From: Lysobacteraceae bacterium
GTDB taxonomy: Bacteria > Pseudomonadota > Gammaproteobacteria > Steroidobacterales > Steroidobacteraceae
NCBI GenBank assembly: GCA_012516015.1
Contig: JAAYXG010000047.1
Span: forward strand, 1-15,003
Reading direction: 5' to 3'
Length of the DNA stretch: 15,003 bases
The position numbers were made by a program, and so were the translations under genes. Of this stretch, positions 7,742 through 13,823 are shown piece by piece. A model generated the notes under the pieces. It was not told the origin of the DNA. It saw only the letters and a program-made list of their open reading frames with translations, and made no database searches. Position 1 is the first letter of the stretch; every line of letters begins with the position of its first letter.

Positions 7742-9912
7742 TGAAATACTCCGAGCGCTTCGAGCGCTTCGATTCGTTCCGCCGACAGACCGCACAGCGT
7801 CGCCGCGATTTCGCGGCCGTGCTCGCCGAGACTGGGCGCGCGAAACGGCTCAATGCGACTGCGCGAGAAGGTGATGGGCGTACGCATGTGACCGAAGGGA
7901 CCGAGCACGGCGTGATCGAGCGTGAGCAACGCACCGCGGCTCGCGAGCTGAGGGTCGTGCTCGATCAGATCCTCGATGTCCTGCACCGGTCCGGCGGCGA
8001 TCCCCGCCGCTTGGAGTTGCTCGGCGAGCTCGCGCTCGTGCTGCGCACCCGTCCACTGCCGAAGCGCGTTCGTCGCCTTCTGCGGCTCGGTCGCGCGAAG
8101 GTTCGCGAGCTGACAGAGCCTCGTCCACTGCTCTGACGAATGGCAGGTGATCGCGATCCATCGATCCTCGCCCAATGTGGGGTAGACGTCTTGATGAAAT
8201 ACGCGTGGGTCTTGGTTGCCTGAGCGACGCGGACGCGCACCGCGCTGCGCGGCGAGCAGGGCATCGCGCATCTGTTGCACGCAGATCTCGTACATCGACG
8301 CGTCGATGTGGCAACCGAGGCCGGTGCGGCTTCGATGGGCGAGCGCGGCGCAGGCGGCGGCGGCCATGACGTACGGCACGATCACATCGCCGTAGGGAAC
8401 GGCGCCGGGAATGACCGGTCCACGGTCGGGCCAGCCCGTCAGCAGCGTGCGACCCGATAGCGCGGCACCCGTTCCATCGACACCCCACGCTTCGGCGAGC
8501 GGGCCTGTTTGGCCGTAGACACTGCCCGATACCATGATCAATGAAGGATGTCGGCGGCTCAGTGTGGCGTAATCGAGGCCGAGCTTGCGCATCGTGCCCG
8601 GCGAGAAATTCTCGACGACGACGTCCGCCCACTCGAGCAACGGATCGATCACTTCGCGGCTCTCCGGCTTCTTCATGTCGAGCGCGAGACTGCGCTTGGA
8701 CGTATTGAGGTGCGCGAACCACGGCTTGTCATCGAGACTCGACGCACTCGAGCGGCTCACCTGCACGTCGAGCCGAGAGAGGCAAGGACGGCTGCGCGAT
8801 TCGACCTTGACGATGTCGGCACCGAGATCGCCGAGGACTTTCGTCGTAATCGAGCCGACGAGCGCCCACGAAAAATCGAGCACGCGCACGCCGGACAAAG
8901 GACCGGGTCGCGCGCCCTGCGCCCGAGCGGCGCGAGGCGCCTCGGCAGCGGGGCCGGGCGTGATGTGCACGAATCGCGAGGGCGCGCGCACTGAATCCGC
9001 TTGCATCCAGAAGCGCCGCGCCTCGAGATGCGGATCCGCGAGCACCTCGGCCGGTTCCGCGAGCACTGTGGCGTTGATGCCGCGGCGCTGGCCTTCGCTT
9101 CTGATCTCCTCGCGCGTGCACGTGCGAAAGAACGTTTCGATGGCGCGCTCCCATTCCACGCGCACTTGCGGGTCGAGCGTCGAACGGTTGTACGTGTTCC
9201 AGTTCGTATCGCGCAGCGGATTCGTCACGCCCTTCTCGTCCATCCAATCGCTCAACGCACGATTGGCCGGCGCGCCGAATCGACCGGTCATGAGCGTGTG
9301 GAAGCAGTAGCCGTCGGCGAGCGGCCAAATGCAGCGCACGGTCGCGCGCCCATAGTTGAGCGCACCGCCGACGCGATGCAGCTTGCGTCGGTCGAAGTGC
9401 CACGCGAGCGCACCATTCACGTTGCGCGAAAACGCGACTTCTTGAACCGACACATCGATGTGCTGCCCGCGTCCGCTCGTATCCCGTTCGAGGAGGGCGG
9501 CGAGTGCACCGCTCGCGGCGACCATCTCGGCATGGAATCCGCACGCGTCGAGCGCTTCCTTGACGGGCGGGCGATCCGGATCGCCGGTCAGCCGCAGCGT
9601 GCCGCCGAGCGCGGAAGCGACGAGCTCCGATCCTCGCCAGTGCGAACGCGGTCCGCCGCTGCCGAACGGCGTTACGGAGACGTGAATCAACGCAGGGTTC
9701 GCGCTTTCCAGATGCGCGCGCGTGTAACCGAGCGCGGCAAGTCGCTCGAGCCCGCAGGTCTCGATGAGCATGTCGGCATGCGCTAGCCGCTCTTGCAGCT
9801 GGTCCACTGAGACCGCGCGGACAGACGCGCCGAGCGATTCCATGAAGCGGGCGAGGGCGCTCTCGTCAGCCTCCGCAAGTGCAATGACATTGATGTGCTG
9901 CAACGGTCTCAT
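7738..9912 (-). CDS. Tandem two-domain class III CoA-transferase (CaiB-CaiB fusion)
   Basis: 724-residue protein of two CaiB/BaiF folds in one chain, joined near residues 320-340 by an Ala/Arg/Pro linker. The ATG at 9912 shares ATGA with the stop of the preceding dehydratase-type gene. The N-terminal half is shortened at its start and lacks the usual CoA-binding opening. It keeps FGSGGP (83-88) and GRGQHIDVSVQEV (147-159), but where the catalytic Asp should align it has Gly125 (ALDACGFHAEM). The C-terminal half is complete: LSGVRVLDFSWALVG, DLGADIVKVES (362-372), ENFSPGTMRKLGLDY, YGQTGP, and Asp509 in PYGDVIVP at the catalytic position. This resembles the two-domain DMSP CoA-transferase/lyase DddD, in which one domain carries the catalytic Asp, and the two-subunit transferases such as BbsEF. 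It should activate or recycle a CoA ester in the cytoplasm, probably for the adjoining dehydratase. The substrate is unknown. Confidence 0.9.
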   Translation of the reverse strand: MRPLQHINVIALAEADESALARFMESLGASVRAVSVDQLQERLAHADMLIETCGLERLAALGYTRAHLESANPALIHVSVTPFGSGGPRSHWRGSELVASALGGTLRLTGDPDRPPVKEALDACGFHAEMVAASGALAALLERDTSGRGQHIDVSVQEVAFSRNVNGALAWHFDRRKLHRVGGALNYGRATVRCIWPLADGYCFHTLMTGRFGAPANRALSDWMDEKGVTNPLRDTNWNTYNRSTLDPQVRVEWERAIETFFRTCTREEIRSEGQRRGINATVLAEPAEVLADPHLEARRFWMQADSVRAPSRFVHITPGPAAEAPRAARAQGARPGPLSGVRVLDFSWALVGSITTKVLGDLGADIVKVESRSRPCLSRLDVQVSRSSASSLDDKPWFAHLNTSKRSLALDMKKPESREVIDPLLEWADVVVENFSPGTMRKLGLDYATLSRRHPSLIMVSGSVYGQTGPLAEAWGVDGTGAALSGRTLLTGWPDRGPVIPGAVPYGDVIVPYVMAAAACAALAHRSRTGLGCHIDASMYEICVQQMRDALLAAQRGARPRRSGNQDPRVFHQDVYPTLGEDRWIAITCHSSEQWTRLCQLANLRATEPQKATNALRQWTGAQHERELAEQLQAAGIAAGPVQDIEDLIEHDPQLASRGALLTLDHAVLGPFGHMRTPITFSRSRIEPFRAPSLGEHGREIAATLCGLSAERIEALEALGVFQ

Positions 9913-10955
9913 GTGCTCGATCTCAGCTTGGCGGCGAACGCTGCGATGGCATCGAGCGCTCCGGCCGATACGTTCCAGGGCTGCATGGCGAGAGGCAGCA
10001 CGGCGATGCCTCGCGCGCGCAAGGCGCGTTCGATTCGAGGCGCGGCCCATGCGAGGCTCGCATCCTCCGTCACGGTCCACAGGATCACGCCCGCCACGCG
10101 AAGCTCGATCGCTCGATCGCAATAGTCCTCGGGCGCTTGCAGTTTCTGGCGCCACGAGTGAGCGCGGCAGCGCCGCGCAATCTGCTCGAAGGGATCGCTT
10201 GTGGTCGTACAGCCCTCGACGCGGTGCGGTGTCGATGCATTCAGGGTCGCGACGATGTTCGCACCTGCACTCTCGGCGGCTTCGTGCAAGCGCTCATCGC
10301 CAGGGGTGCTGCCGATCAGCAGCAGCCGAGTCGCCCCGGACGAGGCAGGTGCAGGGTCTCGCGCCGTGCGCAGTGTCGCATCGAAGCTCTCGGACCAATC
10401 TCGATCGGCGAGGCGTACGAGCCGTTGCGTGAAGCTGCCGCGAGCTGGCTGCGTCGCGAGTGTGGATTCGGCGGCCGCGGCCGAGAGCTCGGAGCGCTCT
10501 CGGACGCGCTCGATGGCTTGAGGCAGCGCCTCAATCGAGGTGCCGAGCTCACGCGCGAGATGACGAGTCGATGCGATCGTGTGTGCCAGGCTGCTGTCGC
10601 GATCCCAGTTCGCGATGTCGTACAGCAGCGGCTTCGGGCCGCCGCACAGCCCGCGACGTTGCAGCTCGCAAAAGTAGTAGTAGAGACGCTGCGCGCTATC
10701 GTCGCTGCGCGAGAAGATGACTGCTTCGAGCGCGTCGAGCTCGCCGCTCAACCATTGCTCGGCGATCGTGCGGCTCTCGGGCGAAAACGTCGATTCGACG
10801 TATCGATCCGCGCGAGGCGTCTCTCGATCGGGCGCTCCATGAATGCCTATCGGGATCGCTCCCGCGGCGAGAATGAGCTCGATCGGGTTGTCATATCCCA
10901 CGTACCCGATCTTTCGACCGGACGAGCGGCGCTGCGAATTCGGTTCGATGTTCAT
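9909..10955 (-). CDS. 2-hydroxyacyl-CoA dehydratase D-component-like subunit (HgdB/BcrC-like), cysteine-poor
   Basis: 348-residue cytoplasmic protein of the same superfamily as the subunit encoded two genes downstream. The start is ATG 10955, overlapping the dctM stop by 4 bp (ATGA); the open frame extends to 11618 only by running through dctM. Family marks: IGYVGYDNPIELILAAGAIPIGIHG (16-40), AVIFSRSDDSAQRLYYYF (78-95), LLYDIANWDRD (110-120), and a C-terminal lobe with LRVAGVILWTVTEDASLAWAAP and RGIAVLPLAM. In active subunits the stretch around 82-86 normally carries a Cys-Asp that helps hold the iron-sulphur cluster. Here it reads FSRSDD, with no Cys. The later region (WTVTED) also lacks one. 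It therefore probably binds no cluster, or a differently held one, and may be a structural or substrate-binding partner. It is somewhat short for the family (about 370-420). It could instead be a diverged regulator of the complex. Confidence 0.8.
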   Translation of the reverse strand: MNIEPNSQRRSSGRKIGYVGYDNPIELILAAGAIPIGIHGAPDRETPRADRYVESTFSPESRTIAEQWLSGELDALEAVIFSRSDDSAQRLYYYFCELQRRGLCGGPKPLLYDIANWDRDSSLAHTIASTRHLARELGTSIEALPQAIERVRERSELSAAAAESTLATQPARGSFTQRLVRLADRDWSESFDATLRTARDPAPASSGATRLLLIGSTPGDERLHEAAESAGANIVATLNASTPHRVEGCTTTSDPFEQIARRCRAHSWRQKLQAPEDYCDRAIELRVAGVILWTVTEDASLAWAAPRIERALRARGIAVLPLAMQPWNVSAGALDAIAAFAAKLRSST

Positions 10956-12244
10956 TGACCGAGCCACGCTGGAAGGGCAAGTGCGACGGCCGGCACGGCG
11001 ATCAGGAACGACAGGTGCACGAAGTCCGCCGCGAGAAACGGCACCACGCCTTTGAAGATGCGCGTCAACGGCGTGTCCTGCGCGATGCCTTGAATGACGT
11101 ACAGATTGATGCCGATCGGCGGATGCACGAAGCCGATCTCCATCGTGCGAATCAGGTAGATGCCGAACCAGATCGGCGAGAGGCCGAGATTGACGATGAT
11201 CGGCAACAGGATCGGCGTCGTGAGCAGCATCAACGCCAAGCCATCGAGCACCGATCCGAGCAACAGTAGGATCACCGTCATGACGATGATTGCGGTGAGC
11301 TGACCGCCGCCGACGCTCGCCATCAAGGCTTCCACCTGCGCCGCAAGGCCGGTGACGCTCATGAAGACCGAGAAAATGAGCGCACCGACGATGACGACGT
11401 AGATCATGCCGGTGGTACGCAGCGTTTGTGCGAGCGAGTCGATGAGCGTCTTGCGATTGAGCGCGCCGCGCCAGGCACAGAGCGCGAACGAGCCTACTGC
11501 GCCGACGGAGGCCGCTTCGGTCGGCGTAAACCACCCAAGGGCGATGCCGCAAAGCACGACGAGAATGAGCCCGGCCACATCGATCATTCTCAGTAACGCG
11601 GCGCGGCGCTCGTCCCACGAGGCGCGTTCGGCCCTAGGTGCGATGGAAGGTCGCCATCGGCAGAGCAGCACGATCGTCAGCATATAAAAGAGGGCTTGCG
11701 TGATGCCCGGAATGATCGCGGCGGTGAACAGCTTGCCGATCGACTGCTCGGCGAGGATGCCGAAGACAATGAGCGCGCCCGAAGGCGGGATGATCGATCC
11801 GAGCGTGCCGCCCGCGGCAATCGCGCCGGTGGCGAGCGCATCCGAGTAGCCGCGCTTCTTCATCTCGGGCAGTCCGATGAGCCCGATCGTTGCCGCCGTC
11901 GCGAGGCTCGAGCCGCTCACCGCGCCGAATCCGGCGCAGCCCGCGATCGAGGCAAGCGCGAGACCGCCGCGACGGTGACCGATCATGCGCGCTGCCGCAT
12001 CGAAGAAATCGCGGCTCGCGCCGGCGGCAAAGCACAAATGCGCCATCAGCAGAAAGAGGGGCAACACGCCGAGCTCGTAGCGCAAGACGGTTTCGAACAG
12101 CACGACGCCCGACTTGACGATCGCGGGTTCCGGGCCGAGCAGCACGATGAGCCCCACCATTCCGACGAGACCCATCGCAACGCCGATCGGAACGCCGAGC
12201 GTCAACAGGATCAGCAGTGCGATGACGCCGAGCGTGCCGCTCAT
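10952..12244 (-). CDS. dctM: TRAP transporter large permease subunit DctM
   Basis: Inner-membrane channel subunit of 430 residues, standard length, that moves the substrate with a sodium or proton gradient. It is hydrophobic throughout, with a dozen or so membrane spans. Family motifs: GVPIGVAMGLVGMVGL near 17-32, GAVSGSSLATAATIG (107-121), KKRGYSDALATGAIAAGGTLGSIIPPS (129-155), and VHPPIGINLYVIQGIA near the C-terminal part. ATG 12244 overlaps the dctQ stop as ATGA, with GGTGAG close upstream. It pairs with the DctQ gene just before it, while its receptor DctP is three genes further on, so the transporter is split around the dehydratase and fused CoA-transferase genes. This placement ties import to the CoA-dependent steps. 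Confidence 0.96.
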   Translation of the reverse strand: MSGTLGVIALLILLTLGVPIGVAMGLVGMVGLIVLLGPEPAIVKSGVVLFETVLRYELGVLPLFLLMAHLCFAAGASRDFFDAAARMIGHRRGGLALASIAGCAGFGAVSGSSLATAATIGLIGLPEMKKRGYSDALATGAIAAGGTLGSIIPPSGALIVFGILAEQSIGKLFTAAIIPGITQALFYMLTIVLLCRWRPSIAPRAERASWDERRAALLRMIDVAGLILVVLCGIALGWFTPTEAASVGAVGSFALCAWRGALNRKTLIDSLAQTLRTTGMIYVVIVGALIFSVFMSVTGLAAQVEALMASVGGGQLTAIIVMTVILLLLGSVLDGLALMLLTTPILLPIIVNLGLSPIWFGIYLIRTMEIGFVHPPIGINLYVIQGIAQDTPLTRIFKGVVPFLAADFVHLSFLIAVPAVALALPAWLGQ

Positions 12245-12729
12245 CGCCGCTCACCCGTACGCTCGAACAGCTCGCGTACGAAGAGCACCGCGATCGCGGC
12301 CGCGGCGATGAACGAGATCACGCGCAGCGGGCGAAACGGAATGTTGAGCAGCTCGCTTTGCTCGAATTCGCTCCACGTATCCACGGTGAGCCAGAGCGCG
12401 CCGGCGGCGAGCCCCGCGAAGAACAAGATCGACAAGAACGCGGACAGGCGCTTCAGCACTCCGCGTGTGCGAACGCCGACGCGATCGATGAGAAGCGTCA
12501 CACGCGCGTGTGCCTGACTGATCGTCGTGGACACCATCGCAGCCGTGGCGGCGAGCAGGATCGCAGCCTGAATGATCTCGATCGCCCCCAACAAAGGAAG
12601 GCCGATATGGCGTCCCAGGACGGACACGGCTTCCACCGCCATCGCGAGCAGCAAGCCCGCGGCGCCGATGTAAAACAACGGGCCGCGCGCTTCGGTGCGC
12701 CGGCGCTCCTGAGGGTTCACATGAGCCAC
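12241..12729 (-). CDS. dctQ: TRAP transporter small permease subunit DctQ
   Basis: Small inner-membrane subunit of 162 residues, normal for DctQ, with four predicted spans at about 18-38, 46-67, 94-116 and 134-152 and a typical LLNIPFRPLRVIS segment before the last. Two starts are possible. GTG 12729 has a good GGAAGGGG 7 nt upstream and overlaps the CapA-like gene by 13 bp. GTG 12720 would form a 4-bp GTGA overlap with the CapA-like stop but lacks its own ribosome site. The first is given because of the ribosome binding site; the difference is three residues. Confidence 0.93.
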   Translation of the reverse strand: MAHVNPQERRRTEARGPLFYIGAAGLLLAMAVEAVSVLGRHIGLPLLGAIEIIQAAILLAATAAMVSTTISQAHARVTLLIDRVGVRTRGVLKRLSAFLSILFFAGLAAGALWLTVDTWSEFEQSELLNIPFRPLRVISFIAAAAIAVLFVRELFERTGERR

Positions 12730-13814
12730 GCGTCGTCCCCTTCCATCTGCAGGCGAAGCGGCGGCAATCCGGCTTCGACAGTGATTGCTTCAACGTAACG
12801 ACAAATGCGGTCGCGCGCTTCGGTGCGAGCGATGACAGGGCGGCCTGGCGGTTCGACATCGACCGGGCGCAAGCCGACACGAAGCGCGCCGCTCCCGCTC
12901 ACCTCGACGCGGCCCAGGAACGCGTTGACGGCTTCGGGATGAAAGGGCGCGAGCGGATACGCCGGATCGGGATCGAAGCCGAACATCGCGCGCCTTTTCC
13001 GCGCCCAGGCGGCTCGCGCGGGATGCGCTTGATCGGGACTGAGCGCGCGTGTCACGACACAGCCGTTGCCCAGTCCGTGAAAGATCGGCTTGCCGCGATG
13101 GAGCTCGATTCCGCGAACGATGTGAGCGTGGTGGCCGATGACGATGTCCGCACCGGCATCGATCGCCGCGTGCGCTACGGGCCGCTCGTACGGTGCCAGA
13201 CGCGCGCGCGTGTGCACGATTCCTTTGTGCAGGGCTACGATGACGAGATCGGCACGTTGCCGCGCCGCTTGGATATCCGCGGCCATGTGACCGAGCGACG
13301 CCGGATCCGGCCGCTCGAGGGGGGTGGCAGGGGCGATGGGTCCCTCGCCGGCGGGCCATACATATATATATGCGCAGCCGGCGCGGTCCTCGCGAGCCCA
13401 GGCGGCTTCCGGACCGACGCAGTTGTAGCTCAGTAGCGCGACCGTCCGCGCACCGGCGCTGAGGTACGCGGGCCGACGCGCCTCGGCGAGGTTCGAGCCG
13501 GCCCCGGTATACGCGATCTGCAGCGAATCCAGCGTCTCGATCGTTTCCGCAATCCCGCTCGGCCCGCGATCGGCGATGTGGTTGCCCGCGAGCGTAACGG
13601 CATCGAAGCCGGCGCGTGCGAGCGCGCCCAAGTGCTCCGGCGGCGCCGCTGGCGCGGGCACGTCGCCAACGAGCTCGTCGGAAGACGTCGTGTGCGGCAC
13701 CTCAAGGTGGCCGATCGCGATGTCCGCGTCCCGAAGGGCGGGAGCGATACCGGACAACCAGTGGTCGGGGTTCGGCTCATCGAGGATGAGATCGCCGGCG
13801 AACGTCAACTGCAT
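12717..13814 (-). CDS. CapA/PgsA-family metallophosphatase-like protein, without signal peptide
   Basis: 365-residue protein with the CapA (poly-gamma-glutamate synthesis protein) calcineurin-like fold. Motifs in order: FAGDLIL (Asp8), GHLE at 35-38 in place of the usual NLE, AGNHIADRG (Asn78, His79), HKG (His196) and GHHAHIVRG (His228 and His231), so the metal-binding set looks intact. Many family members are membrane-anchored or secreted. This one begins directly with the first strand (MQLTFAGD) at ATG 13814 and has no signal or membrane segment, so it should be cytoplasmic. The gap to the hydrolase gene is 9 bp and it overlaps dctQ by 13 bp, making it part of the catabolic operon. A capsule role is unlikely here. 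A hydrolase or phosphatase acting on the pathway substrate is possible but unproven. Confidence 0.85.
   Translation of the reverse strand: MQLTFAGDLILDEPNPDHWLSGIAPALRDADIAIGHLEVPHTTSSDELVGDVPAPAAPPEHLGALARAGFDAVTLAGNHIADRGPSGIAETIETLDSLQIAYTGAGSNLAEARRPAYLSAGARTVALLSYNCVGPEAAWAREDRAGCAYIYVWPAGEGPIAPATPLERPDPASLGHMAADIQAARQRADLVIVALHKGIVHTRARLAPYERPVAHAAIDAGADIVIGHHAHIVRGIELHRGKPIFHGLGNGCVVTRALSPDQAHPARAAWARKRRAMFGFDPDPAYPLAPFHPEAVNAFLGRVEVSGSGALRVGLRPVDVEPPGRPVIARTEARDRICRYVEAITVEAGLPPLRLQMEGDDAWLM
12737..12744 (-). promoter_or_regulatory. Ribosome binding site deciding the dctQ start
   Basis: GGAAGGGG on the minus strand, 7 nt before GTG 12729, lying inside the end of the CapA-like gene. 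It favours GTG 12729 over GTG 12720. Confidence 0.65.
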
Positions 13815-13823
13815 GATGAAGCA

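Noticed and set aside
9913..10155. Upstream extension of the fused CoA-transferase
   Set aside because: It overlaps the well-supported HgdB-like coding region and is Arg-rich and motif-free; ATG 9912 has the ATGA overlap.
10956..11618. Upstream extension of the HgdB-like gene
   Set aside because: The extra residues run through dctM in another frame and have no family similarity; the ATGA overlap at 10955 gives the natural start.
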